Shown here: positions 12,745-24,665 of the stretch, in pieces
Position numbering within the stretch: the stretch's first letter is position 1
How the letters are laid out: each line of letters starts with the position of its first letter
NCBI GenBank assembly: GCA_010093515.1
Contig: MU001679.1
Coordinates: 980,809 to 1,044,808 of the forward strand
Reading direction: 5' to 3'
Source: Lineolata rhizophorae
Lineage: Eukaryota; Ascomycota; Dothideomycetes; Lineolatales; Lineolataceae
Length of the DNA stretch: 64,000 nt
Translations under genes and position numbers: made by a program
Notes under the pieces: generated by a model
Told to the model about the DNA's origin: nothing
Database searches by the model: none
The model's input: the letters and a program-made list of their open reading frames with translations, nothing else

Positions 12745-13793
12745 GGTTGCAGGGCTAAGAGACGGTGAAGGGCGGCGGGGCCCAAGGTCGCGGCGCGGTG
12801 GACGTCAGGATTCCCGCTAGCAGATCGGCTGGGCCGGCCCTTGTTGGGTCTGCGCCGATGGGATGTCGGTTGTCGCTCACGGGCGCTGAGAGAAGTCGCC
12901 AAACAATGGGCGAAACGACAGCGGAGCGGCAGGCAAGCGCATGCCTCTCCAGAGGAGAGCGCGGGGGCGATGGAGTGCGACTAGCAGGTGCGCAGCGCGG
13001 CGCAGATGACTTGACTGTGGACAGCGGCCGGGCGGACGAAGATGCGCGGTATCCGGGGCAATCGGCCTTGTGATGCGCTTGCACGTGGGCCTCGCTACCT
13101 CAGCTAACTTGCCCTGTTTTTACTTTTTGATAATTGTGGCTTCAGCTGCGCCGTCGAACTAGCGCCCTAGTAGCTCGATATATTTTATCGTGGTTCAAAC
13201 CAAAATTTCCTGTTAATTTCCAATACAGACTGCTAGAAGCTGGCTGCTGCAGCGCGCTGCCGCATTGCTGGCGCGACTGGGGTGATACAACATCGTCATA
13301 TGCAGCATGCCACTCCAAAAGCTCAAGAACGATACATCAGGCGGCTATGTAGCATGGCCGGCCTAGATTCTAGCACCAAACAACGCATTACTGTCGAGTG
13401 CACTTTGCTGTTTCCCCTAGGCGCTCGATGCAATCAGCCAAGGTGACATGGAGAGACAGCTCCGAGCCGGCGTCAGCGGATGGAAGCTGGGGCCCCGGGG
13501 AAGTCGAGCTGACGGCGGCGCGCCGGGCTTGGCAGACCGGGCGCGCGGGCCCCGAGCGCCGAGCGTTATAGGCTCGCGTCGCCCGCCCTAGCTTCTCTGC
13601 GCCTTCACTTGAGCCTCACCAGCTGTCCGCCATCGCTCTACCGCATCAGCAACATTCATCCACCCCCCCCTCCTCCCCGCCACATCGAGCCCATCCGACC
13701 GCCATCGCTCTACGCCGAGAGCCCCAGTACTTCGCCGCGTGCTGTTCTGCAAGAGAAGCTCTGCCCCCGGTTTCTCCTCGACACATACGCGCT
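12745..13793. promoter_or_regulatory. Divergent promoter region VNX1-like / RPT6
   Basis: About 1 kb between two outward-facing starts. It should hold both promoters. The 200 bases before RPT6 are pyrimidine-rich with a C tract at about 13662-13675. No recognised factor site with confidence. Confidence 0.4.
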
Positions 13794-15090
13794 ATGGCGA
13801 CGGCCGCCGTCGAGACGCCCAGCGCGGCGCACGCGCCGCTCGGCAGCTTCTACCGGAACAAGATCGAGAGCATGAAGCTGGAGATCATCCAGGGCGAGGC
13901 GATGTTGCGGCGACTGGAGGCCCAACGGAACGACTACAACTCGCGAGTGCGCTTGCTGCGGGAGGAGCTGGGTCTGTTGCAGCAGCCAGGGTCGTACGTC
14001 GGGGAGGTCGTCAAGGTGATGGGCACGAAGAAAGTGCTGGTGAAGGTACATCCGGAGGGTAAATATGGTGAGTTTTGACCCTTCCGATCCGTCTATATGC
14101 CTTCTCGAGACTGCTGGGAGTTGTTTCGCGAACTGAAGCTAACCGCCACCTTAAGTCGTGGATGTTTCTGAAAGTGTCGACATCTCTAAACTCACCGTCG
14201 GCAAGCGTGTCACCTTGCTCTCCGACTCCTACAAGCTCGAAAAGATGCTCCCGTCGTCCGTCGACCCGCTTGTGTCGCTTATGATGGTGGAGAAGGTTCC
14301 GGACAGCACATACGATATGATTGGTGGCCTGGACCAGCAAATCAAGGAAATAAAGGAGGTCATTGAGCTGGGTTTGAAGCACCCGGAACTCTTCGAGTCG
14401 CTCGGTATCGCCCAGCCTAAGGGTGTCCTTCTCTATGGACCTCCTGGTACAGGAAAGACCCTGCTCGCCCGAGCCGTCGCCCACCACACGGACTGCAAGT
14501 TCATCCGCGTCAGCGGCAGCGAACTGGTGCAGAAGTACATCGGCGAGGGCAGCCGCATGGTGCGCGAGCTTTTCGTCATGGCCCGCGAGCACGCGCCCAG
14601 CATCATCTTCATGGACGAGATCGACAGCATCGGCTCCTCGCGCGTCGAGGGCAGCTCCGGGGGCGACTCCGAGGTCCAGCGCACCATGCTGGAGCTCCTC
14701 AACCAGCTCGACGGTTTCGAGCCCACCAAGAACATCAAGATCATCATGGCCACCAACCGCCTCGACATCCTCGACCCCGCCCTGCTCCGTCCGGGCCGTA
14801 TCGACCGCAAGATCGAGTTCCCGCCCCCGACCGTCGAGGCCCGCGCCGACATCCTGCGCATCCACTCGCGCAGCATGAACCTGACGCGCGGCATCAACCT
14901 GACCAAGATCGCAGAGAAGATGAACGGGTGCTCCGGCGCCGAGCTCAAGGGCGTCTGCACCGAGGCCGGCATGTACGCTCTGCGGGAGAGGCGTGTGCAC
15001 GTGACGCAGGAGGATTTCGACCTGGCCACGGCCAAGGTTCTGAACAAGCACGACGACAAGCAAATGAGTTTGACCAAGTTGTGGAAGTAA
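13794..15090 (+). CDS. RPT6: 26S proteasome regulatory ATPase subunit RPT6
   Basis: One of the six AAA ATPases in the base of the 19S proteasome cap that unfold and translocate ubiquitinated substrates. Exons 13794-14067 and 14156-15090 join across an 88-base GT..AG intron, giving [12 protein letters not shown] and 402 residues, the usual Rpt6 length. N-terminal coiled coil (about 15-70), OB-like domain, then the AAA module: Walker A GPPGTGKT at 186-193, Walker B IIFMDE at 231-236, the pore loop KYIGEG, arginine-rich [11 protein letters not shown] near the second region of homology. The stretch [19 protein letters not shown] is diagnostic of Rpt6 rather than the other five. The protein ends in LTKLWK. 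Single gene, not linked to other proteasome genes here. Confidence 0.96.
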
Positions 15091-15900
15091 AATGGACTGG
15101 GGCAGGGGTGAGTACGACGGTAATTGGACCATGGGTAGGCTCGTGGAGCCTATATCGGGCTCCTACGTTTTGTTGCACGCGTTTGTCTTGACTGTATCAT
15201 AGCTCGGCGCACATTATTTCCCGACGGGCCAAAGAATTATAACACGCATCGTGCTAATTCTGCTATCAATCCAAGACATGGGCTAGACGCCAGTGACCTA
15301 CCTATGTCGGCATATGCTTAGTGCCCGAGATATACTGGTAGTGTCGCAGAGCCTCGTGATTACTTGTTTTGTGCACGTCTTCTCCCAAGAAACCGATCAA
15401 ATGACAAGCACCGGCCAGTTAGGGGGCCTAGAAGCATGCAGCTTGACAAATCGGACGATTTTCCAAAGTCGGGAGGGACCGAACGGGCGTGGCCGGCCTC
15501 GAAGGATTAATATTAATATACTGCTCCTTGCCTTGCGTGCACAATGCGATCCGCACGTCTGGGTCGCTGCCACCCAACCCCAACCATCTCGCCGCCACCG
15601 CTTTTCGGCAACTGATCGATCCTCTCGCCCTGTCCCACTTCACCTGTTGTACGTCGTCACTCGCGCCATATTGCGTCGCGCGCAGCTTTTTCTTTCGGCC
15701 CTTCACTAGTCACGGTCTAGACGCGCGGCGATTGGTTTCCTCGACCCATGCAGGTGCATAATCTCATTCAAAAAAGCGTTCTACACAATCTATTCACATG
15801 AAGGGGTAAATGGTAGATAGTCTACGATGCCCAAAGGTAGAGCGCGCACCTCGCCACCCTCGGGAGTGCCAAAAAGGAAAAAAAAAAAAATTTTAGAAAA
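15091..15900. other. Convergent intergenic region
   Basis: Space between the 3' ends of RPT6 and the LVIVD-repeat gene. Frames on both strands are short and motif-free. An A-rich run of about 12 bases lies at 15878-15891, close behind the LVIVD gene stop. Nothing else recognised. Confidence 0.5.
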
Positions 15901-17320
15901 TTACTGGGCGTAGGCGCTGCCGCCCGTGTACTTGAGCGAGTACACGCCGCGCTCGATGCTGTTGAGCAGGATGTAGCCGGAGCTGAAGAAGGGGTAGACG
16001 CCCCAGGTGCCGACGAACTCGACCTCGCCGCCGATGGCGTCGTCCTCGGGGTGGGCGTCGAAGAAGCCGACCTGGCTGAAGCCGGCGCCGGTCGGGTCCT
16101 CGGCGACGCTGCTCACGTCGACGATGCGCAGGCCCGAGCCGTAGTTGGCCTGGTACGACAGGCCCGAGACGACGTACTGGTTGTGGTCGATGGAGTGCAC
16201 CGGCGAGAAGTAGAGACCCGTGTTCACGGGCGACGCCAGCGACGAGATGTCCCAGATGTACGTCGTCGTGTTGCCGTCGGCGGCCGGGCCCACCTGGTCC
16301 ATCTCGTCGAGCTCGTCGTCGAGCAGCAGGTACTGCATGTTGGCGGTGTCGACGAGCCAGCCCTGGTGCGTGTAGGCGGCGCCCTCGTAGGGCGTCGACG
16401 AGATGGTGACGGGGCTGCTCTTGTCCGTCACGTCGTAGATGGTGAAGGTGTCCTCGTTGTAGCCGAAGCAGATCTCGTGGCCCTCGTACTCCGAATCCGG
16501 GCCCGAGTAGATGACGCACTGCGCGTCGTGGACGTACCCGTCATCCGAGGCGCACCCGGGAGAGACGGGGTTGGCGGGGTCGGAGACGTCCACCATGAAC
16601 AGACCGCCGGCGCAAGGGCCGTTACGGTTGGTGCCGACGGCGTAGATCATGTTGGTCTCTTCGTGGGAGACGATGTTGTGGGAGTTGCCGAATTCGGAAA
16701 AGTGAGCAGTCAAATCCCGGAGAGCAAACGCCTTCGGCTTCTCGAAGGAGCTGATGTTGAGCAGTTTGCGCATGTCGAAGACCTGCATGCCGTAGTCATC
16801 CGCCTCGGAGCCAATGTAGGCGTAGCCGTCGATCACTTTCATGTCGCGCCAGATGGAGCTGTCGGTCTGGACCGCCAGGCGGCCAACGTAGTCCAGAGAG
16901 CCGTCGGCCTTGACCTCAACAAATGCAGTGCCATCACTCTGTCCAATGACACCGAATTCGCGGCCATCGGGAGAAGTCCAGCCTGAAATGAGAAACCAAG
17001 TTAGTATTTAGTGGGGTTGCTTTTTGAATGCTCGATATTTCCGTACCCCAGATGTCATTGCCCTCGCGTTCCACACTGCCCATGTCCTCGTGGCTGAGGA
17101 AAGCCATGAGGTCAACATTCTCGCAAGCGTACTCGCCGGCCATTCCGTCAACACAAGGGACGTTCTTCTTGCTAGGGTATGCTTGAGAGCGGAACATGCC
17201 CCGCTCGCGTTGGCTGGCCCTCTGAGAGGTCTTGATGCTCACCAGACGGTCCATGGCCATCTGGTTGGCGCCGAGGGCGGCGCCAGTGAGGGCGAGGAGA
17301 GTAACAATAGAGGCCTTCAT
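15901..17320 (-). CDS. Secreted LVIVD-repeat (choice-of-anchor B-like) protein
   Basis: Fungal secreted protein of the LVIVD beta-propeller type, often annotated as regulatory P domain-containing or choice-of-anchor B family. Exons 17320-17047 and 16982-15901 join over a 64-base intron to give 451 residues. Residues 1-18 (MKASIVTLLALTGAALGA) are a signal peptide. The rest contains propeller-like blade motifs: GYAYIGSEADDYGMQVFDM, GGLFMVDVSDPANP, FTIYDVTDKSSPVTI, TYIWDISSLASPVNTG, LRIVDVSSVAEDP. An N-terminal part with cysteines (VPCVDGMAGEYAC) precedes the propeller and probably forms a disulphide. No membrane anchor or GPI signal is visible at the end (GGSAYAQ), so it is probably released. 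Function in fungi is not established; a role in extracellular protein binding is inference. Confidence 0.82.
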
Positions 17321-19990
17321 GTTGAGGAGGACGAGACTGCGTACAGCTTGGACGAGTAAAGAACAACAGTGAAGTGTTCTTGGTGATTGCCCTTGATGCT
17401 CTCTGGGTCGAGGAGTGTGGCACAGCGCCTTATATATTGCTGAGATCGAGTGCCGGACGGGCCATCGCCGTTACAGTGGCCTTGTCCATCGCACCAGGGA
17501 CGGCTGTCGGCATGTTGAGAGTGGCGGTCATGTTTACCCTTTGTCTGTGCCCAGGCGCGAAGTGGGGACACAGATTGAACAGATCTTCAATCCCGTTTAC
17601 ACACTTCAAAGAAAACAACGGTGCTGGGCAACCTGGACCTTGCTCGCCAGGGTCAGACACCTTCCACAATGCGCATGGGTCTGCCGACCGCCCAGAGATA
17701 GAGGTCGCACCGCCTTGACGCCAAGGGCTCGTGTGCCTCTCTCTGGTGGCGGGCGGAGAGACGCGGGCGACAGGGTCCTTGACGGTGTGGGATTGAAATG
17801 CGGGCTGCCCGAATGGTTAGCTGGGTAGCCTTGGCTGGTTGGATAGCTATAAGTCCATGTGAGCTCGGGGATATCCATGTATGCCTGGAATGCTGGTTTG
17901 CAATTTATTTTCTGCACGGCCTCAAAGCTTGTTACGAGGCTTAGATACCCGAGCGCCGGCGGTTAGGTTCCTTTGATAACAAGGCCGTTGCACAACTTCC
18001 CGATTGATCCAGTAGAATCTGCCAGGCCCATTCTTTGAGCGGGGGCGGAGAAGGCCGAGTACACATTGCGCGCGCTCTCGCCGAGCGACGGTCCGGCCCA
18101 GGAGTTGAAGCGATGCGAGTGGTCCGGAGCCTGGCGGTTCATTTGCGGCGGACTCGGCGCTCTTGGGACCTCGCGCCAAGACGAGCGGAGCAGGCACGCC
18201 AAGATCGGCGGCGGCGGAAAGTTTATGTGCAACGGCGATCACGGGCAGCCAAGGCACCCCAAGGCTGGAGAATCGCGTGCGTCCGGAGCGAATCCCACAC
18301 CTTCCGCTCCTGGCGCCGCACGACTGGCAGGTCGCGGGCCGTACAGGGCAACGCGCCTCGATTAGATATGGAAGCTGGGCGTAGGCTGGCTCCAAGTCGT
18401 GCTCCTGCCGAATGCGCGTGCGAAGGCCGCGTGTTTCCGCTCTCGACGCGGCGCCCGGAATCTGGTTCGGCGCGCCCCCTTGGCCGGCTTATGCGAAATA
18501 GATTGGATCGCCGGCTTCAGGTCGCGCCCGCCGCCGTCAAATGTGCGGCCGCGGCCATTCCTTGGCTTAGCAGGGCCGGGACGGGCAGCTGGCCGCACCT
18601 GCCTATTCTGTAAATTACGGGCTTGGCGCTCTCCTGGACCGAAGGTGTGCTGCTGAGGAAAGCCCTGCGGTTCGCTGGGAGTCCAGTATGTAGCATTCGC
18701 CGAGTTACGTGACTGACATACCTCCCGTGGCGCTACCCCAGATCGTCGAAGCCCTCTCGCCTTCCAGAATCTGTGCGGCCGAACCAATAGTGGACCGACT
18801 GGTTGTGAGCGTCCCGTCCCTTTGTGCAGGTACCGTCTTGCCGCCAGGTGATTGGTTCCAGCTCGAAAGACATCTGTAAACACCAAACAAGGCCAAGACA
18901 CCCGACGCCTGTCGCATAATCCAGTCGACCCGGGGAATGCTACTTCGAAACCTGGATTTTAGAGAGCGATCCCGTAGTGGCCACAAAGCTTGGTGTTGAG
19001 TCCCGGCGCTTCATGCGCGAGGATTCCTGGATGGTGGGAATTCTTGGACGCTCGGCGAATACTACACTACATAAGTCCTTGCATCATCCCTTCGTTCCCA
19101 AGTCTGAGGGCCGTTTCTCTTTCCTGTTTCGACTTTGTGAGCCATCTCACCACTGCTTTAATTTGTGCTGTGTGGGAATTAAGCTTATCTCACCTATTAT
19201 TCCAAGTAGGTGCTTTACGTGCAGAGGTGTTTCTCGTGCCGAGAGTCGTAAACGCATGGACGCCGATCGAGTTACCTTTCTGGTTAATGGCTGCGCGCCT
19301 GGTATTCCGCCTACCACACTCTTTTAGACTAGCCACCCTGGTTGCACTGTTGCCTTGGAGGCTTGGGTCGCAGGCCCGCTACTCACCTGCGGTTCAGTTG
19401 TAACCAGCTTCCTTCTTGGCCGACGTATATCCTTAACCTTCATATTTGTGTTGACATTATGCAACTCTTTCATGCTGAAGTGACGCCATACTCAATGTGA
19501 GTCCGGGCTGATGCTCTCAAAGCTGCTTGTGAGTGCACATTCTAGTAACATCCCACGTTCCTCTATAGTTAGCTTCGAGCCCGCATTTTCTCCCGTCCTA
19601 CTTACTCGAGACAGTGCTCCGACGGGGTTTAGGACTGGAAGGTAGTAACGGCACGATAAGTCTGCATTCTTGCAATGCCTAAAAGTGGGAAAGTGGATGT
19701 TCCGAAAAGAACGTGTAGGTAGTCAGGCAACAGCAGTAAAGCCGGGGGTGCAAGGAAAAGAGCTGGAGTCGAGATATACCGCGCCGGGGATGGGCAGCCG
19801 TGAAGCAAAGTCGCAGTTGTCAATTGAGTCATTTAGGTCCAACCGAATTGTCAATCTTGCAGAAGGTACAGACATTGCCTATTTTCACTCTCCAGCTTGT
19901 GTTAGTTCAAGGTAGATAGTGGCCCACGGTTACATGGCTCTAGGTTTGCACGCCGTGCATTGCTGAAATTGTAATACTTAAAACTTTTGT
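17321..19990. other. Intergenic stretch of 2.7 kb
   Basis: Promoter of the LVIVD protein on the left, 3' flank of NSE1 on the right. A GC-rich block at about 18000-18900 has open, arginine-rich frames on both strands, which is what GC-rich noncoding DNA gives by chance. No gene, repeat or RNA recognised. Confidence 0.45.
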
Positions 19991-21172
19991 TTATTCGTCG
20001 TCTTCAACGAGCATTGTAGCATCGTCTCCGTTGTTAGTCCGCGGAGTCCTCCTCGAATTGCTGGTACCCGAACTTCTATTATTGACCCTCGGATCGGCCT
20101 TCTCTCCAACAAAATTCCGGCCTGTCCAGTCCTCCTTGCACACGGGGCATTTCCGCTCCGTTTGCGTGCGGAAGAAGTTTTCCACGCAAATGTTATGCAG
20201 ACGGCAATTACACCTTCGCTTCGAACAGCGTTGACCCTATGAGACTCATGAGTTCCGTGACACAAATTGAAGTCGATACGTTGAGCCGGATATAGCAGAT
20301 TCCAAGCCACTTATACATACCACCGTCACAATTTCCCTGCACGCCTCGCACATCTTGATCCTCTGCCATTGATTCGGATTGCCCTCATCCGGCGGATCGT
20401 TATACGTGTCCACCAACCAATTCCTCAGCTCCATCAGCGCCCTCGGTGACAGGCTATAATACCCCCTCCTGCTCCGCTCCAGCCAACCCTCCTCCTTCAG
20501 ACTAGCCAAGAGATCCTCAGCCTGCTTCATCGTGATAGCCTTGACCGACTGACTCTGCCCGCCCTCCAGCCCCGCTTGCGACTCGTCCGCCGGCACCGAG
20601 GACCGCTGTGTGGCGCCTCCTCCTCCTCCCCCGCCCCCTTGCAGCGGCGGCCGGTGCAGCTGCACCGCATCCATGGCCCTGACCGCCATGATCTCCGCCC
20701 TCTCCCTATTGTGCGTCTCGAACATTGCGTCGAGCACGCGCTTGATGAAGGCGATCTCGTCGGCCGAGTGTGCCGTCGCCAGCTGCGTCAGCGCGTCCGA
20801 CGTCGTGTTGACGAGCGCGTAGACGCGCGCCCGGCCGCCGTGCTGCGGCAGCGCCGACCGCACCTCGTAGTCGAGCGGGCCCAGCGCTGCGTTCAGCGTG
20901 CCCACGTAGTTGCGGAAGTCGGCCTCCGTCACGTCGTTGACGAGGAACGAACGCTCCTCTGCGACGTCGCGTTTCCCCTCGGTCAGCTTGTCTTTGGGGA
21001 ACGAGTGCGCGAGGTCGCGTGGCCGCATCGTCTGCTATCGCCTACCTTTGATTGAAAATATTCGCGCAAGTATGGGTTTGGCGTCCTCAAACGTCATGGC
21101 AGGGCGCGCCAGAAATGCCTGTAAAAAGGCCCGATGGGTGGTGTCGTAGGCCTCATCTGGCTCTTCGGACAT
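19991..21172 (-). CDS. NSE1: SMC5/6 complex subunit NSE1 (RING E3)
   Basis: Non-SMC element 1 of the SMC5/6 complex, which with Nse3 and Nse4 bridges the SMC heads and acts in DNA repair; its RING-like domain gives ubiquitin-ligase activity. Exons on minus: 21172-21046, 20958-20321, 20236-19991 (336 aa). The first exon (MSEEPDEAYDTTHRAFLQAF) uses acceptor 20959, the only one close by that keeps frame and leads into the conserved ADFRNYVGTLNAAL. Winged-helix region about 60-230 with a glycine-rich insertion; then RING: CEAC, an intron, CSKRRC, LHNICVENFF, CPVC. The tail is disordered and ends in acidic MLVEDDE. Eight-ligand RING pattern appears complete. Confidence 0.9.
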
Positions 21173-21929
21173 AGTAGATATCGAGGTCGGACCCTACTTC
21201 AAACAGCTCGTGCGAGCAACGGATTGTGGTCCAAATACCCCGTAGTAGGTGAACAGCTTGTCATAAGGGACCAAAGGACGCGAGACTCCGATCTAGGGAC
21301 GCGTCGAGATACCACGCGCCTTATCTGCACGTGACAGCATGTACTACCTTGGTTTTCCTAATCTGGACCTTGGGCGAAACTTTCCCTTTTCTGTACCACA
21401 AAGTATGAGGTACATCTAGACATGCCAGCGGGCATCCGGGACATGCACAACATAAAGTTCTAGACCACGCAAGGCGCACATCAGAACTCAATCTGAATCT
21501 CTTTCAACTCCATGGGGTAGAGATTGTCTTCTAACGTAACATGTGACGTATATATCCGTTTTCATCGTCGATCTGGACAAGCAGACCCTAAAAGGGTCAG
21601 ACCACAACAAAGGCCCTCGATTTACTCACGTGTGCAGGAAGGAAGGAATTCTAGGTAGCATGTTCAAACGACACGAATGCTGAATCTGTGCAGGAGTGGT
21701 GTGCTCATCTATAGGAGTGGGCGCCCGATGTCCATCAAAAGCGAGTGAATCCACTTGCTCAACCCCTCCAAGTTCCCCATCCATGCACCATACCCGATGC
21801 AAAACTTGAATACCAACGCCTTGGCCCAAGAAAAAAAGACAATACCGACCTTTCGGCTATCCAATAAGACAGAACCCGCAGAATATACATGTTTCCGTTG
21901 CCAATATCAAATAGGTGTGTACGTGATGC
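21173..21929. other. Intergenic: NSE1 promoter and phosphatase 3' flank
   Basis: The two neighbouring genes both lie on the minus strand, so this 0.75 kb carries the NSE1 promoter and the terminator region of the tyrosine phosphatase. No believable frame or RNA seen. Confidence 0.45.
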
Positions 21930-24665
21930 TCATGCGGCCTTGGGGGACTGTTCCACAAGCCACTCAAGCACGCTTTCGTAGCAGAGGACGTACTGCCGCA
22001 GGCTCTGCACCATGCTAAGCCGTTGCAGCCGGAAGTCTTCCACTGTCTTCTCAATCAAGTCGACGTCATCGCGGCTCGTCCAGGTGGTGTCGAGCGAATG
22101 GTCGAAGAACGGGTTGCTTCCGCCCGTATCAAGGTCCATCGGAGTACCCTGACGAGTCGACCGTTGCATTCGTTGCCGCTTGAGCATATCAATGACCGAA
22201 TCAACTGTGCAAAAGGTGCCCGTGCGGCCGCAACCCGCGCTGCAATGGACAAGCACTGGACGTGCGTCGGGAGGATCAGGTGCAGCATACTGGCTCGGAG
22301 CACCGTTCGCGGCTCGAACCACTGCATCGCACTGCTCGACCAGACCCAGCAAGTGGGCTGGATGTGCAGGGGCGCCAAAGTCCGGCCAAGTCGAATATTG
22401 TAGCTGAGTGATTTCCCTCATTCGCTCAAACGGACAGTCGTCATTCGATAACGTGAATTTGCGGACGATAACGTAGGGTTGTTCAGTGGAAGGCGATGCG
22501 GACGACTCCTTCGGGAGCTTGTCGGTTGAGTGAGAGGCGCGGTGACCCATCGAAGGCCTCTCCCGGCGACGGTTGATCCTTGATGGTTCGAGAGACGCCC
22601 GGTGCTCTGAAAGGAAGTTTAGGTTTATGTGGCCAAAACGCTTCCCATTCCAATAATTATGGGCCTTGACTTGCCCGCCCTCCTTCTCCGCAGTGAGCAT
22701 AACAATGACACGAATGTCCTGTTGCCAGACCACGTTCCAGAAATCCTATCACATAGTGAGCTCGTGCATAGAGAGATAGGCGAAAGAAGTTCAACTCACA
22801 TTGAAAGTCGCAGGCATCGGGCCTTGGGTTGCAATGTACCGCTTGTTCGACCACGCAGCTTTGACGTGATTGGCGTTAATGTAGTCGCAGCCACCCTCGC
22901 AAGGCCCCTGGAGTTTAACCCTGGTATGCTCGTATGGCCAGATATTGTTGTACCGATTCTTGGAGCCCTTTTCGATACCGGCGATCTGGATAGAACTCCG
23001 AACGTTTGGAGTCGGCGAACCGTATACCACTTTCCCATTAAGTGCGTCCTGCATCCTTTTCTGTTCTCGACGTTCAATCTGTAGGAAGCCGTTTGAGATG
23101 GATTTCCCTCTATCAGAAGAATTGATAGCCTTTTGCATCCACTTCGGAAGACTCTGCTCCGTTTCCTTGCTGAAAGTGCTTGGAAGCTTCACAGAAATTT
23201 GCCCCACGCCGCCTATAAGGTCCATATTTTGTCGGATATTCCCAAAGAAGGGGTTTGCGGCGCTCTTGACATTTGGCATCGGGCAACCTCCACAAACTTG
23301 GGCAACAGCAGGCCCTTCCGAATCCACCGAGGAAGTCCGTGACGATGCCGAGCTCGAAGCCACGTCGTAGTCTTGAGTTATGTAGTTCGGAAATTTCTTA
23401 GAGAACTCGACAAAGCCACCGCGGATGATGTAGGATACGCCGTTCCAGCCCTCATTTACAAATTTTTTCAGAATGTTCGTGCAGGATATTGCGTCTTTCA
23501 ATGTGGCAGAATTGCCGTCATATACGATGATATACCTGCTACTCCTCCACCGCTCGAACCTGTCGCGCTGCTCGTCGTCCTTGAACGTCTCGGCGAGTTT
23601 CTGCACGTTGAATGACGGCCGTTTGAGAAGAGTGGTCGGAATGCAGAGATTCAGAGCGCCGCATATCCTTGACCGGAAATATTGAGTTGAAACGCGCAGA
23701 TCAAGCAACAGCACTTCTTCGTGGAACGCTTCTAGAAGTCCAATGACATGCTGCGGCGTCACAACCGTCGGCTCTGCGGGCTTATGCTCGGACTCTAGTT
23801 GCGAAGGCAAAGTCTCGGCACGGCCCTGGTGTTGACCGAGCATCAATGACGTTCGGTCTGAAGGTAGTGAAAGCCGAGAATGTCGCGGATCCGGAGAGGC
23901 ACGAAGGCCGTTGTCAGACTCGTTGTCGGTGAAGCTAGCAGGGGAGTGCCGTCTAGGACGATCTAGAATTCCGGAATCGCATGACAACAGTCGTTTGGGA
24001 GAGCGGGGATGTGGCATCTGCTCGGATTGCTGCGTGCTCGAACCGTTACCTTCGGCCTTAGTCGTTGGTGATACCGGCGAAGCAGACGGCTTTTGTGATT
24101 TCAACGGACTGGAAGAGGAACGCGACGAACGGCCGGGGGCGACGTTCAGGGGCTTGTCGACGTTGCCAAAGTCACCAAAAGGCGGGAACGTCAAGGTGCT
24201 CCGCTCGTACGAATTGCGTTCAGACTCGCGCCTGAAGGCTTCGAATTCGGCGTTGTGCTCCAGCGGAATGACGCGAGGCGACATGGCGGCTGTCGACCTC
24301 ACATTGGACGTCGGTGGGCTCCAGTTCGCTCTGGCATGCTGGTTGGCGCTAGAATTAAACGTTTCTCTCTCAGGGTCGACGGCGATGCCGAAATAATTGG
24401 GGCTAGAGGTCGTCGAGTCCTTGGGGGCGCGGGGCAGGGGCGTCCTCAGCTCGGTCGCGGCCCCATGCGGCGGGACGAACGATGACGGAGTGCGCGAGCT
24501 GGTCGGCCGGGATTGGGGCGGGGGCCGATCTTGTCGAGGCTGAGGGTGCGGGTGCGACGACGGCTCCCAGATATGGGGGGACTGCGGCGATGCCGTCGTC
24601 ATGGTCACAAGTTGGATGGGGACGGCTGCAATCGCAGTGCTCGAGAATGGGCTGGCGAGGCCCAA
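21930..24665 (-). CDS. Tyrosine-protein phosphatase with rhodanese-like domain
   Basis: Classical PTP of the yeast Ptp2/Ptp3 and fission yeast Pyp1/Pyp2 type, which dephosphorylate stress MAP kinases. Exons 24665-22800 and 22745-21930 join over a 54-base intron as TFNDFWNVVWQQ, 893 residues. Residues 1 to about 300 are disordered, Ser/Pro-rich. A rhodanese/MAPK-binding domain spans about 305-430 (VIGLLEAFHEEVLLLDLR ... IIVYDGNSA ... GVSYIIRGGFVEF); where an active rhodanese has cysteine, the loop reads YDGNSA, so it is a docking domain, not a sulphurtransferase. The PTP domain runs about 505-885 with the substrate loop YINAN, WPDFG (742-746) and the catalytic HCSAGCGRTG (Cys about 790). The start could also be the ATG at 24602 (MTTASPQSP). 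A likely partner is the Hog1/Sak MAP kinase, by family. Confidence 0.9.

Noticed and set aside
14011-15132. Open frame of 373 codons antisense to RPT6
   Set aside because: The sense strand encodes a textbook AAA ATPase; the antisense is composition-driven.
16051-16986. Open frame of 311 codons on the plus strand opposite the LVIVD gene
   Set aside because: It mirrors the GC-rich third positions of the real gene, is Val/Asp/Arg-rich, and has no motif; the minus strand has signal peptide and repeats.
20959-21045. Starting NSE1 at the ATG of MRPRDLAHSF (21028)
   Set aside because: That stretch is better read as intron: the upstream exon MSEEPDEAYDTTHRAF splices in frame to EERSFLVNDV and matches the family N-terminus.
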